From positions 1 to 38,194 of the forward strand of contig CANIEV010000018.1 of assembly GCA_947466535.1 (NCBI GenBank): a stretch of 38,194 nt of DNA. The letters are read 5' to 3'. Under the pieces are notes generated by a model. That model searched no databases, had not been told where the DNA came from, and saw nothing but the letters and a program-made list of their open reading frames with translations. Shown here one piece after another: positions 17,641 through 26,483 of the stretch. Positions within the stretch are counted from its first letter, which is position 1. The number at the start of each line of letters is the position of its first letter. The position numbers were made by a program, and so were the translations under genes. Source of the stretch: Betaproteobacteria bacterium (GTDB taxonomy: Bacteria; Pseudomonadota; Gammaproteobacteria; Burkholderiales; SG8-39).

Positions 17641-18714
17641 ATGAATACTTTAGCCACTAATTTCAGGGATTTACAGAACAGGGCGCCACTGAAGGCTCGA
17701 GTCCGGGTTGCGGGAATCGACGAAAGCGGCGATTCGCCGACAGACCTGAACGATGCCCTGACGCGCATGAATCTGCTTGCCCCGGGCGACTCCGCGCGCT
17801 TCACACGGTTGGGCGGCAAGCGATCGGATATTTTTCGGGTCGATCTGGGCTGGGGAGCGATCTGCCTGAAGCGCCCGCGACATGATCCCAGCGAGGAAGC
17901 CGACACCTCGGCGGCGCGCGCGCGCGCTGAAACCGCGTGGTTCAAGCTCGCGCACGCGGTTGCGGACGAGGCAATTCCGGAAATCCAGGGTGAGCTTCCC
18001 GGCATGTTCTGCACTGAATACCTTGCGCCGGAATCGCATCCCGGCTGGCTCTCGCGACTGCTCGAAGGCGATATCTCGCCGACTTCCGCGGGCGAAGTCG
18101 GACGCCTGCTCGGCCGGCTGCACGCCGCGACGGCGAACAACATAGCGGTGTCGCAACGCTTCGATACGCGCAAGGCATTTCTTGCGCACCGGATCGAGCC
18201 GCTGTTCATCGTGACCGCGGAACGCCAGCCCGGCGTCGGCTCACAATTGCGACAGCTCGCGCTTTCGCTTGGCGGCATGCGCGTGGCGCTGATCCACGGT
18301 GATCCCGCCCCCGACAACATACTGATCGGACCGAAAGGCCCTGTCCTGATCGACGCGGAGTTCGCCACCTATGGCGACCCCGCATTCGATCTCGCGCTGG
18401 TGCTCTCGCACCTGCTCGCGCTTGCCGCCGACCGCCCGCAGTGGCGCGACCGTGCGCTGGCCGCCTTCGACAACCTTTGTGCCGCGTATGCGCAACGCGT
18501 CAGCTGGGAAGTGCCCGAACACACCAACGAGCGTGCCGCGCTGTTGCTGCCTGCACTGCTGCTCGCAGGAGTTCACGGCGATTCACCCTTCCGCTGGCTT
18601 CACAACCCGCGCTCGTCGGAATCCGTTGCGGGCATCGCACGAAGGCTTCTGGTGCAGCCGATGGTCCGGCTCGCGGCCGTTCGCGAGGCGTGGCGACGCT
18701 CCCTGCCGCTCTGA
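17641..18714 (+). CDS. Aminoglycoside phosphotransferase-fold kinase, substrate unknown
   Basis: A protein of up to 357 residues with the APH/choline-kinase fold. It has RLGGKRSDIFRVDLGWGAIC and LKRP at the nucleotide-binding lobe, the catalytic loop VALIHGDPAPDNILIG (about residues 215-230) and the metal-binding Asp in VLIDAEFATYGDPAFDLA (about 235-252). The pattern resembles 5-methylthioribose kinase and other small-molecule kinases rather than a resistance enzyme. The start is uncertain: ATG 17641 and ATG 17767 are in frame and neither has a good Shine-Dalgarno. A strong terminator follows at 18763. Confidence 0.8.
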   Translation: MNTLATNFRDLQNRAPLKARVRVAGIDESGDSPTDLNDALTRMNLLAPGDSARFTRLGGKRSDIFRVDLGWGAICLKRPRHDPSEEADTSAARARAETAWFKLAHAVADEAIPEIQGELPGMFCTEYLAPESHPGWLSRLLEGDISPTSAGEVGRLLGRLHAATANNIAVSQRFDTRKAFLAHRIEPLFIVTAERQPGVGSQLRQLALSLGGMRVALIHGDPAPDNILIGPKGPVLIDAEFATYGDPAFDLALVLSHLLALAADRPQWRDRALAAFDNLCAAYAQRVSWEVPEHTNERAALLLPALLLAGVHGDSPFRWLHNPRSSESVAGIARRLLVQPMVRLAAVREAWRRSLPL

Positions 18715-18762
18715 CGCACACCGCCCACCCGGGCTCCCGGGATAGAATGACCGCCTGACTCC

Positions 18763-18800
18763 GCCGCCCGCGCAACCCTGACGGGCGGCGTTTCTGTTTC
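18763..18800 (+). terminator. Rho-independent terminator after the APH-fold kinase gene
   Basis: GCCGCCCG (18763-18770) pairs perfectly with CGGGCGGC (18782-18789) over an 11-base loop and is followed by G and the T-rich TTTCTGTTTC. It ends the transcript of the kinase gene. Confidence 0.8.
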
Positions 18801-18851
18801 TGCGGCGTGATTTTTCGCAACGTTGTTTGCGCATCTACAGTTCCGGACTCC

Positions 18852-19742
18852 GTGAGCCCCTCCCATAACGCCGCCGAGCGAGCACGCCACCTCCAGGGCA
18901 TCCTGCTGATGCTCCTCGGGGTGAGCTTGATTTCAGTCCTCGACACCACCGGCAAGTATTTGACGAAAAGCTACCCGGTCTACCAGGTGGTCTGGGCGCG
19001 TTATGCGTTTCACGTGCTGTTCATGCTGCTTCTGCTCGCGCCACGGCTCGGCCTCGATCTCGTGCGCACACGGCGCCCGGCCCTGCAATTCACACGCGGC
19101 CTGGTACTGACGCTCGCAACCTTCGTGTTCTTCAAGTCGCTTTCGCTGATGCCCCAGGCCGAAGCCTCGGCTATCGCGTTTCTTTCACCAGTGCTCGTGG
19201 CGGTGCTTGCGGTGCCACTGCTGGGCGAGCGCGCGAATACCTCGACCTGGATCGCGCTTTCACTCGGATTCCTCGGCACTCTACTGATCATTCGCCCCGG
19301 CAGCGGCGTATTCACGTGGAACGCCCTCTGGCCGCTGGCGACCGCGTTCTGCTTTGCGGGCTACCAGATCATCACCCGCAAGCTTGCGGGCATCGACAGT
19401 TCGGTGAGTACGCTGTTCCTGTCCGCGCTGATCGGCGCGGTAATCCTGAGTTTCGTTGCGCCATTTCACTGGACTCCGCTGAAGGATCTCAACGACGGCC
19501 TGCTGTTCGCATCGCTTGGCATCTCCGGAAGCATCAGCCATTATTTTCTGATCAGGGCCTTTTCGCTCGCGCCAGCCCCCGTTGTCGCACCCTTTGTGTA
19601 TGCGCAACTGGTCATGGCGCTCGTCCTCGGCTATCTGGTGTTCGACGATTTTCCCGACGGGATGTCACTTGCGGGGATGGGGATTATCGTTGTGGCCGGA
19701 ACCTGGCTGATTAGCCGCAACCACCGCTCACCTGCCAAATAG
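18852..19742 (+). CDS. DMT-superfamily (EamA) transporter
   Basis: The 296-residue membrane protein has about ten transmembrane segments arranged as two EamA halves: LQGILLMLLGVSLISVLDTT to LLIIRP, and LWPLATAFCFAGYQIITRKL to GIIVVAGTWLI. It is probably a metabolite exporter; the substrate cannot be read. GTG 18852 (VSPSHNAAER) gives a cytoplasmic start before the first segment; GTG 18807 is the farther alternative. Neither has a clear Shine-Dalgarno. marC follows one base after the stop, so they share a transcript. Confidence 0.85.
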   Translation: MSPSHNAAERARHLQGILLMLLGVSLISVLDTTGKYLTKSYPVYQVVWARYAFHVLFMLLLLAPRLGLDLVRTRRPALQFTRGLVLTLATFVFFKSLSLMPQAEASAIAFLSPVLVAVLAVPLLGERANTSTWIALSLGFLGTLLIIRPGSGVFTWNALWPLATAFCFAGYQIITRKLAGIDSSVSTLFLSALIGAVILSFVAPFHWTPLKDLNDGLLFASLGISGSISHYFLIRAFSLAPAPVVAPFVYAQLVMALVLGYLVFDDFPDGMSLAGMGIIVVAGTWLISRNHRSPAK

Positions 19743-19743
19743 C

Positions 19744-20343
19744 ATGGATTATTCGTTTGGCTCGGCGGTGGTGATCCTGCTGCTGGTCACCGACCCGCTG
19801 GGCAATATTCCCCTGTTCGTCGCCTTGCTCAAGCCGGTGGATCCGGCGCGCCGCCTGCGGGTGATCCTGCGCGAGTGCGCGATTGCGCTGGCGGTGCTTA
19901 TCATCTGCATATTCGCGGGCGACCCGCTGCTCACGCTGCTTGGGGTGTCGGACCGTTCGCTGAATATCGCAGGCGGCGTGATCCTGTTCGTGATCGCGCT
20001 GCACATGGTGTTCCGATCGGGCAACAGCGCCTTCGGCGATGCCCCCGCGGGCGAGCCCTTCATCGTACCGCTGGCCATTCCCTCGATCGCCGGACCGACC
20101 GCGATTGCGACAGTGATCCTGCTTGCGTCACGCGCACCGCAACGCGTGCTCGAATGGACCGCCGCGGTTGCGGTCGCCATGGCGGTGACGCTCGCGGCGA
20201 TGCTGTTCGCGAACCGGATAGCGCGTGCAATCGGCGAGCGCGGGCTTGCCGCGTTGGAACGGCTGATGGGTCTGGTGCTGACCGCGGTTGCGGTGGAGAT
20301 GATCCTGCGCGGAGTCGAGGAGTTCGTGCGCGGGCTGCACTAG
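19744..20343 (+). CDS. MarC-family integral membrane protein
   Basis: A 199-residue protein with six predicted membrane segments and MarC landmarks: VTDPLGNIPLFVALL near the N-terminus, ILFVIALHMVFR, and PLAIPSIAGPTAIATVILLA in the middle. The family's role is unclear; early links to multiple antibiotic resistance were not upheld. It begins one base after the transporter stop with no own Shine-Dalgarno, which indicates translational coupling. It ends convergent with the dioxygenase gene. Confidence 0.9.
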   Translation: MDYSFGSAVVILLLVTDPLGNIPLFVALLKPVDPARRLRVILRECAIALAVLIICIFAGDPLLTLLGVSDRSLNIAGGVILFVIALHMVFRSGNSAFGDAPAGEPFIVPLAIPSIAGPTAIATVILLASRAPQRVLEWTAAVAVAMAVTLAAMLFANRIARAIGERGLAALERLMGLVLTAVAVEMILRGVEEFVRGLH

Positions 20344-20370
20344 ACAGTGCGCATATCGCGCCGTCCGGTC

Positions 20371-21507
20371 TCAGTCTGGCTCCAGCGGAATCGGCTCGAT
20401 CGAAATCGTCTCCACAACACCCGGCACATAAATGCCGCCCCGTCGACCGGCGCCGTACCGCTCGTAATGCCAGTGCGGCAAAGGCCTGCCTGCCGGCGTG
20501 ACCAGCCACAGACGCAAGAGATGCCGCTTGAGCGCCGGATCGTCGAAGTCCTCGTAGGCGGTGCGCGAGTGCAGCACGGTATGGTTGTTGATGAACTGGA
20601 TGTCGCCACGCTCCATGATCATGCTCAGGTGAAACTCGGGATCGTTGACGAGATCATCGACCAGTTTCATCGCCTCCTTCTGGCCCGCATTGAGCGGCGG
20701 CAGTTCCTTGTACTGGGCGGTGGTTTTCATATGGCCGCCAGCGTAATACGCTGTCAGCCTGCCGGCGGTGATCGAGAATATCGGCATCCGGTAGTACGGC
20801 CTCGCACCGGCAGGTATCTCGCCCCGCCGATCGACCCACACGGGTTGATAGAGAATCTGCAGCAGATCCGGTCTGCGCCGGTGAATCTCGTTGTGAACGG
20901 CGATGGAGCTGACGATCTTGCTTTCACCGCCGGACTTTGCCGGGCTGAGACAGAACAGGCCGATCACATCGGCGAAGTCGGAATGGTATGAAAGCCGCTC
21001 GTTGCTCATGTAGCTGCGATGCGTCGGATGGAGAAATATCTTCCGCTCCGCGCTCGAGTCCAACGGATTGGACACCGCTGAACGCGCGCCCAGATCCAGT
21101 ACATGGCCGATCATTTCGCCTCGGGCGTTCTGGCAGACCGGAAAGCCGATGTGCACCCCGATCCCCCAGTACACGAGAGTCGCGTCTTCGCGGGAGTAGC
21201 GTTCGACCGGGACGCCGCGAACAAGCACGAAACCACGACCGTCAAGCACCTCCCGCCGGATTTCGGCCAATCTCGCCCCAAGGACAGGCAGCGGAAAATC
21301 CGCTCGCGTGACCTGCATCGCCGCAAGCCCTTTTGCACGTACAAGGGCAAGGGCCGCATCGAGGTCAGCCACTTCGGCACGGTTGAGCCGGTACTGCCAT
21401 TCGGTGGTGTGCTGCAGGTCGGCCGATTTCCAGCACGCGGGATCATCCACCGGATGCTCGGGAATCCGGAGTTCGTCGTCACAGTATCCGGCGGATACGC
21501 TGTTCAT
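20371..21507 (-). CDS. TauD/TfdA-family Fe(II)/2-oxoglutarate dioxygenase
   Basis: This 378-residue protein has the fold of 2-oxoglutarate-dependent hydroxylases. The iron-binding facial triad is visible as H-x-D in LSYHSDFADV and the distal His in FINNHTVLHSR; the 2-oxoglutarate-binding Arg follows in LKRHLLRLWL. VLDGRGFVLVRGVPV marks the domain start. Length and divergence place it closer to the gamma-butyrobetaine-hydroxylase-like branch than to TauD itself. The Shine-Dalgarno is AGGAGAG. It lies 50 bases after the Bug receptor gene, on the same strand. I infer that the receptor imports the compound, or a relative of it, that the enzyme hydroxylates. Confidence 0.88.
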   Translation of the reverse strand: MNSVSAGYCDDELRIPEHPVDDPACWKSADLQHTTEWQYRLNRAEVADLDAALALVRAKGLAAMQVTRADFPLPVLGARLAEIRREVLDGRGFVLVRGVPVERYSREDATLVYWGIGVHIGFPVCQNARGEMIGHVLDLGARSAVSNPLDSSAERKIFLHPTHRSYMSNERLSYHSDFADVIGLFCLSPAKSGGESKIVSSIAVHNEIHRRRPDLLQILYQPVWVDRRGEIPAGARPYYRMPIFSITAGRLTAYYAGGHMKTTAQYKELPPLNAGQKEAMKLVDDLVNDPEFHLSMIMERGDIQFINNHTVLHSRTAYEDFDDPALKRHLLRLWLVTPAGRPLPHWHYERYGAGRRGGIYVPGVVETISIEPIPLEPD

Positions 21508-21557
21508 TTCCCAATCTCTCCTGAAATCTGCATACCTGTCTTGTCACCCGACTGCGT

Positions 21558-22535
21558 TCATTCCGCCTTGAGCCCTGCTGCCTGAATAATCCGGGTCCAG
21601 CGCGCGAGTTCACTCGACACGAGCTGCGTGACGCGTTCGGGTTCCCCACCTTCGGGTTCGGCGTCCATTGAATTGAGCCGGTTGAGCATATCCGGCGTCT
21701 TGAGCGCGCGGTTGAGTTCCTGATTCAGACGCATGACGACATCGCGCGGCGTTCCTTTCGGGGCCATCAGCGAACTCCACGAACCGATATCCGCAAAGCC
21801 GCTGAAACCGAGCTCCTCCAGCGTGGGTGTATCGGGGAGTTGGGCCGAGCGCTTGCGCGATGTGACGGCCAGGGCCTTGATCTGACCGGATTTGAGGTAA
21901 GGAAGCGCCGTGGGCAACGCATCGAACATCAGGTCCACGCGTCGCGCGACGAGATCCGCAAAGGCGGGTCCGCTTCCCTTGTACGGCACATGGGTCCATT
22001 TGACGCCCGTGTTGCCCTGGAAGTATTCGCCGATCAGATGCAGGATGCTCCCGCTGCCAGCGGAGGCCATGGTCAACGGCTCGGCACCGGACTTCGATAT
22101 CGAAACCACGTCAGCAGGTGTCGACGCCTTCAGGTCAGCTCGTGCGAGCACGACGATCTTCGTATTCGTGAACAGGACGATCGGATCGAGTTGCTTTACG
22201 GGGTCAAAGCCACGATCGCGAAACAACGCAGGGCTGATGGTCAGCGGTCCGCCGGACCCGACGACCAGGGTGTAACCGTCCGGTGGAGACTTGGCCGCCG
22301 CATCGAGCGCGATCAGGCCACCTACTCCCGGGCGATTCTCGACCACGAACGACTGACCAAAACTCGCCGACAGGGACTGCGCCATGGCGCGACCGAGAAC
22401 ATCCACCGCGCCGCCCGCAGCGAATGTCACAAGAACCTTTACCGGCTTCGCAGGATACGACTGTGCGAAAGAGCCCGAGACCAGGACGGTCGTCAGCAGA
22501 AAGGAAGCGGCGATCGTGCGTGCCAAAGCTTGCAT
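21558..22535 (-). CDS. Bug-type (TctC) tripartite-tricarboxylate-transporter-like solute receptor
   Basis: The 325-residue periplasmic binding protein has a signal peptide (MQALARTIAASFLLTTVLVS, cleavage near SFAQS). The Bug fold follows: YPAKPVKVLVTFAAGGAVDV, VVENRPGVGGLIALDAAAKS, PPDGYTLVVGSGGP and HLIGEYFQ with VPYKGSGPAFADLVA. ATG 22535 has GGGAGAG six bases upstream. No TctA or TctB membrane subunits are present, which is normal for the many orphan Bug proteins of Burkholderiales. It is the first gene of a two-gene operon with the dioxygenase. Confidence 0.93.
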   Translation of the reverse strand: MQALARTIAASFLLTTVLVSGSFAQSYPAKPVKVLVTFAAGGAVDVLGRAMAQSLSASFGQSFVVENRPGVGGLIALDAAAKSPPDGYTLVVGSGGPLTISPALFRDRGFDPVKQLDPIVLFTNTKIVVLARADLKASTPADVVSISKSGAEPLTMASAGSGSILHLIGEYFQGNTGVKWTHVPYKGSGPAFADLVARRVDLMFDALPTALPYLKSGQIKALAVTSRKRSAQLPDTPTLEELGFSGFADIGSWSSLMAPKGTPRDVVMRLNQELNRALKTPDMLNRLNSMDAEPEGGEPERVTQLVSSELARWTRIIQAAGLKAE

Positions 22536-22926
22536 CAATGACTCTCCCGGGTTGTACGTAACGGTACAGTAGTGCATGTTGCAGCGTTTTTATCCGTCCC
22601 ACAAGACCGGTGCGCGATCCGGGGAGCAACGCGCAGCCGCGACGCACAAATGAACCGAGCAAGGCGCGTTCGATCATCTGAAATTCACGCATGGCCGCAG
22701 CACGGCCCTCAGCCGTAGCCTCGGTCCCGCGTTGACATGCGAGCAAGCCGGGATGACCGAGCCGCGGCGTGATGGCCGCATCGGCGGGGTCACCGGCGAG
22801 GCGGCTGCGTCGGAAGCGAATCTGCATCACGACGACTGCACCGACGACGACATCGATAATCAATAGCAATCGATTCACCTGATCGCCGGTACCGGAACAT
22901 CATACCGGCCACCAACTTGCGGCGGC
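22536..22926. other. 391-base intergenic region between the Bug receptor and the thiolase
   Basis: No gene I can support. A minus-strand frame from GTG 22878 (VNRLLLIIDVVVGAVVVMQI) opens with a hydrophobic stretch, but it runs on into the Bug gene in another frame and lacks a good Shine-Dalgarno. The dyad TGTAC-CGTTAC-GTACA (minus strand, 22553-22568) is close to the Bug start and may be an operator. Confidence 0.4.
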
Positions 22927-24111
22927 TTAGATCCGCTCGAAAATCGCCGCGATGCCCTGGCCGCCGCCGATGCACATAGTGACCAGTGCATAGCGCTTCG
23001 AGGTGCGCTGAAGCTCATACAAGGCCTTGACGGTGAGTATGCAGCCGGTGGCGCCGATGGGGTGGCCGAGCGCGACGGCGCCGCCGTTGGCGTTGACCTT
23101 CGCCGGGTCAAGTCCGAGATCGCGCGTCACCGCCATCGCCTGAACCGCAAACGCCTCGTTGGATTCGATTACGTCCATGTCGGAGGGCTTGAGACCCGAC
23201 TTTTCGAAAACGCGGCGAACGGCAGGAATCGGACCAAGACCCATAAGCTGCGGCTCCACGCCCGCATGGGCGTACGCCACGAGTCGCGCCATCGGCTTCA
23301 GGCCCTCCTTCGCAGCGGCGCCCGCCTCCATCAGCATGACGGCAGCGGCCGCGTCGTTGATGCCCGACGCATTGCCCGCGGTGACGGTGCCGTCCTTCTT
23401 GAACACCGCCTTCAGCCGGGCGAAGTCCTCGGCGCTTGCGTCATGGCGTGTGTGTTCGTCGGTATCGAACGCAACCGGACCTTTCTTGGATTTCACATCG
23501 ACGGGAACGATCTGTCCCTTGAAGTACCCCGCCCTGATCGCGGTAGACGCGCGGCGATGCGATTCGAGCGCGAACGCATCCTGCTCCTCGCGCGTGATGC
23601 CGTACTTGACTGCGATGTTCTCGGCGGTGATCCCCATGTGGCCGCTTCCGAAGGGGTCGTGCAATGCGGCGGTCATCATATCGACAACCGTGGCATCGCC
23701 CATGCGCTGACCCCAGCGTGCGGCAGGCAGAATATAGGATGAACGGCTCATGCTTTCGGCACCGCCCGCAAGCGTTACATCGCAGTCGCCGAGCAGGATG
23801 TGCTGGGAGGCCGACACGATCGCCTGCAGGCCGCTGCCGCAGAGCCGGTTCACCGTCAGGCAGGGCGTGCCGACCGGCAGGCCGCCATCGATCGCTGCGA
23901 CGCGAGACAGGTACATGTCGCGCGCTTCACCGTGAATCACGCTGCCGAACACGGCATGGCCGACACGCGCGGGGTCGATCCCTGCACGACCCACGACATC
24001 TTTCACGCAGATCGCGCCAAGTTTCGTCGGCGGGATGTCCTTCAGCGAGCCGCCGTACCCACCGATCGCGGTACGCACGCCCGCGAGAACCACCACTTCA
24101 CGTTGCGACAT
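22927..24111 (-). CDS. Acetyl-CoA acetyltransferase / beta-ketothiolase, BktB-like
   Basis: The 394-residue thiolase condenses or cleaves acyl-CoA and acetyl-CoA. The acylated Cys is C91 in TVNRLCGSGLQAIVSA, the general bases are in GHPIGATG and VTMCIGGGQG, and the length is standard. The sequence follows BktB of Cupriavidus closely (REVVVLAGVRTAIG, ARDMYLSRVAAI, ends GIAAIFERI) rather than PhaA, which is also present at 28835. BktB-type enzymes accept longer substrates such as propionyl-CoA. AGGAGG lies six bases before the ATG. The neighbouring rimO gene is on the same strand, 84 bases upstream. Confidence 0.92.
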   Translation of the reverse strand: MSQREVVVLAGVRTAIGGYGGSLKDIPPTKLGAICVKDVVGRAGIDPARVGHAVFGSVIHGEARDMYLSRVAAIDGGLPVGTPCLTVNRLCGSGLQAIVSASQHILLGDCDVTLAGGAESMSRSSYILPAARWGQRMGDATVVDMMTAALHDPFGSGHMGITAENIAVKYGITREEQDAFALESHRRASTAIRAGYFKGQIVPVDVKSKKGPVAFDTDEHTRHDASAEDFARLKAVFKKDGTVTAGNASGINDAAAAVMLMEAGAAAKEGLKPMARLVAYAHAGVEPQLMGLGPIPAVRRVFEKSGLKPSDMDVIESNEAFAVQAMAVTRDLGLDPAKVNANGGAVALGHPIGATGCILTVKALYELQRTSKRYALVTMCIGGGQGIAAIFERI

Positions 24112-24195
24112 GGTTGCCTCCTGTTGTCCGGAGCGCCTTTACACGGGGAATACCCCGTCGGCGTTCACGTGATGCAGCATCAACGACCTTATCGG

Positions 24196-25602
24196 TCAGC
24201 GGCTCTGTTTGACCCGTGCGGACTTCGCCGGTTTCCTCGCGCGTGGAACGCCGACCTTTGCATCCGCGAGTTCGGCATACAGATCGTGCTCGTCCGAACC
24301 GGTGATTTTCACTTCAGCCCAGTCGCCCGGCTTGAGGTGCGCACAGCCCTCGATGATTACGTTGCCGTCGATCTCCGGCGCATCCCCGGCCGACCGTGCG
24401 ATCGCGCCCTCGTCGCCGGATTCGTCCACGAGAACGCGCATGCGTTGCCCGATCCTGCGCTCCAGCCGGCGCGCGCTGATCTCCGACTGGACTTGCATGA
24501 AGCGCCCCTGCCGCTCCTCGCGCACTTCGTCCGGCACCGGGTTCGGGAGCGCGTTCGCCGCGGCGCCCTCGACCGGGGAGTAGGCAAAGCAACCGACGCG
24601 ATCGAGTTCCGCCTCGCGAAGAAAATCCAGAAGTTCCTCGAACTCGGCTTCGGTTTCGCCGGGAAAGCCGGCGATGAATGTGCTGCGAATGGTCAGATCC
24701 GGGCAGATCTTCCGCCAGGCACGGATACGCTCCAGATTGTCCTCGCCCGACGCGGGGCGCTTCATCAGTTTGAGAATGCGTGGATTTGCATGCTGGAACG
24801 GAACATCGATATAGGGAAGGATCTTGCCTTCGGCCATGAGCGGAATGATCTCGTCGACGCTCGGGTAGGGATAAACGTAATGAAGGCGCACCCAGACATC
24901 ACCCGACGCCCCCCCCAGTCCTCCGAGGGCGGTGGCAAGTTCCTTCAGCCGCGTCTTGAGCGGCCGACCGTTCCAGAAGTCGGTGCGGTAACGCATGTCC
25001 ACGCCGTAGGCGCTGGTGTCCTGGGAAATCACCAGCAGTTCCTTGACCCCGGACTTGACCAGGTTTTCCGCTTCCCGCATAACTTCGCCAATCGGACGCG
25101 AGACAAGGTCACCGCGCATCGACGGAATGATGCAGAAGGTGCAGCGATGGTTGCAGCCCTCCGAAATCTTCAGATAGGCGTAGTGCTTCGGCGTCAGCTT
25201 GAGGCCCTGCGGCGGCACCAGGCTGGTGTAGGGATCCGCGGTCTCCTCGAGTTGATGCGGCAGGTGACGATGAACCGCGGCCATCACCTCGTCGACTGCA
25301 TGGGGCCCGGTAACGGCAAGGACTTTCGGGTGCGTCCTCTTCACCACATCGCCTTTCGCGCCGAGGCAACCCGTAACCACGACGCGGCCATTCTGGGCAA
25401 GCGCCTCGCCTATTGCGTCGAGCGACTCCTCCACCGCGGCATCGATGAAACCGCAGGTGTTGACGATGACGAGGTCCGCACCTTCGTAGCTCGGCGCAAC
25501 ACCGTAGCCTTCAACGCGAAGCTGCGTGAGGATGCGCTCGGAATCGACGAGCGCCTTGGGACATCCAAGCGAGACAAACCCTACTTTCGGGGCGACAGCC
25601 AT
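24196..25602 (-). CDS. rimO: Ribosomal protein S12 methylthiotransferase RimO
   Basis: The 468-residue radical-SAM enzyme adds a methylthio group to Asp88/89 of ribosomal protein S12. The N-terminal UPF0004 domain has three cluster cysteines (C14, C50, C79). The radical-SAM cluster is C150, C154 and C157 in [17 protein letters not shown], and the C-terminal TRAM domain is followed by a basic tail ([13 protein letters not shown]). The start lies 12 bases after the phaR stop, so the gene is probably read in the phaR transcript. The only Shine-Dalgarno-like sequence (AGGT) overlaps that stop. Confidence 0.95.
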   Translation of the reverse strand: MAVAPKVGFVSLGCPKALVDSERILTQLRVEGYGVAPSYEGADLVIVNTCGFIDAAVEESLDAIGEALAQNGRVVVTGCLGAKGDVVKRTHPKVLAVTGPHAVDEVMAAVHRHLPHQLEETADPYTSLVPPQGLKLTPKHYAYLKISEGCNHRCTFCIIPSMRGDLVSRPIGEVMREAENLVKSGVKELLVISQDTSAYGVDMRYRTDFWNGRPLKTRLKELATALGGLGGASGDVWVRLHYVYPYPSVDEIIPLMAEGKILPYIDVPFQHANPRILKLMKRPASGEDNLERIRAWRKICPDLTIRSTFIAGFPGETEAEFEELLDFLREAELDRVGCFAYSPVEGAAANALPNPVPDEVREERQGRFMQVQSEISARRLERRIGQRMRVLVDESGDEGAIARSAGDAPEIDGNVIIEGCAHLKPGDWAEVKITGSDEHDLYAELADAKVGVPRARKPAKSARVKQSR

Positions 25603-25614
25603 TCGGGGATGTAC

Positions 25615-26232
25615 CTACTTTTTCTCGGGCTCTGAGCCGGACGAGGGCTCTTGCGCACCCGGGCCCTGCGGTGTATGTCCGGGCATTCCGGGCATCGGGA
25701 ACCCCGGGAAGGGAAATCCGGCAAACATGTTGCGCGTCTGGTTCTGCAGTTGCTGCTGCATCTGCAGGAACATCGTGCGGCTCTGGTCCATATAGGTCGA
25801 TATCAGGCTCTGCATCGCAGGGCCCTGGAAGGTGACAAACTGGTTCCAGAGGTCCTGGTTGACCTTGGAGTTGTCTCCTCCGTGCATGGACTGCGACTGA
25901 TCCTGCATGCGCTTTTGCAGCTCATTGAACAACTGGATATTGCGCTCGAGATAGGAACCCATCATTCCCTGCATCGCGTTCCCGTAGAAACGGATGAACT
26001 GTGTGAGTACATCCGAGGTGAACATCGGCGAACCACCGGACTCTTCCTCGAGAATGATCTGCAACAGGATCGAGCGAGTGAGTTCATCACCGCTTTTCGC
26101 ATCGACCACATGGAACTCCTCATGCTTGAGCACGAGTTCCTTCACGTCCGCAAGAGTGATGTAAGTGCTGGTCCGCGTGTCATAGAGCCGGCGATTGGGG
26201 TATTTCTTGATCAGACGCACGTTCTCGGCCAT
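25615..26232 (-). CDS. phaR: Polyhydroxyalkanoate synthesis repressor PhaR
   Basis: The 205-residue regulator binds PHB granules and DNA and represses phasin genes when no polymer is present. The N-terminal PhaR DNA-binding domain is intact (VRLIKKYPNRRLYDTRTSTY, then VVDAKSGDELTRSILLQII). The C-terminal part has the polymer-associated segment (QFIRFYGNAMQGMMGSYLER) and a Gln/Met/Pro-rich tail. ATG 26232 has GGAAGG upstream; an in-frame extension to 26343 lacks homology. It is divergent from the phasin gene, its expected target, and rimO follows 12 bases after its stop. Confidence 0.95.
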   Translation of the reverse strand: MAENVRLIKKYPNRRLYDTRTSTYITLADVKELVLKHEEFHVVDAKSGDELTRSILLQIILEEESGGSPMFTSDVLTQFIRFYGNAMQGMMGSYLERNIQLFNELQKRMQDQSQSMHGGDNSKVNQDLWNQFVTFQGPAMQSLISTYMDQSRTMFLQMQQQLQNQTRNMFAGFPFPGFPMPGMPGHTPQGPGAQEPSSGSEPEKK

Positions 26233-26483
26233 GTGAAACCTTCCGTGAAATTGTGGGCCTCGGCCCGAATGATCCCCGCCGAACTTCGCCTTCCCAGGCG
26301 GCACACCCGCTAAACGCCGTTGTGGTGCGTCTTCACTGCCCAACCATGCTGCGGTGCGCCAATTATACGCACACGCAAGGGGAAATCTGCATCTTTGCGG
26401 TGCAGCGGGGATTGATAATCATCAACCAGCAATTGCGTACGCGGCGTACGATATTCGGAGCCCTTACCAGAGAGGAGTACGCG
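26233..26483. promoter_or_regulatory. phaR-phaP divergent control region
   Basis: The 251 bases hold several dyads upstream of the phasin: CTGCA (26387-26391) and TGCAG (26401-26405) nine bases apart; TTGAT/ATCAA (26412-26416, 26421-26425); and a perfect CGTACGC-G-GCGTACG at 26436-26450. PhaR sites in other bacteria are TGC-rich dyads of the CTGC..GCAG kind, so the first is the best candidate operator. Confidence 0.5.

Noticed and set aside
22578-22878. Minus-strand frame beginning with a hydrophobic stretch (VNRLLLIIDVVVGAVVVMQI) between the thiolase and Bug genes
   Set aside because: It looks slightly FxsA-like at the start, but the rest does not match, there is no good SD, and the frame runs out of phase into the Bug gene. 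A decayed gene is possible but not supportable.
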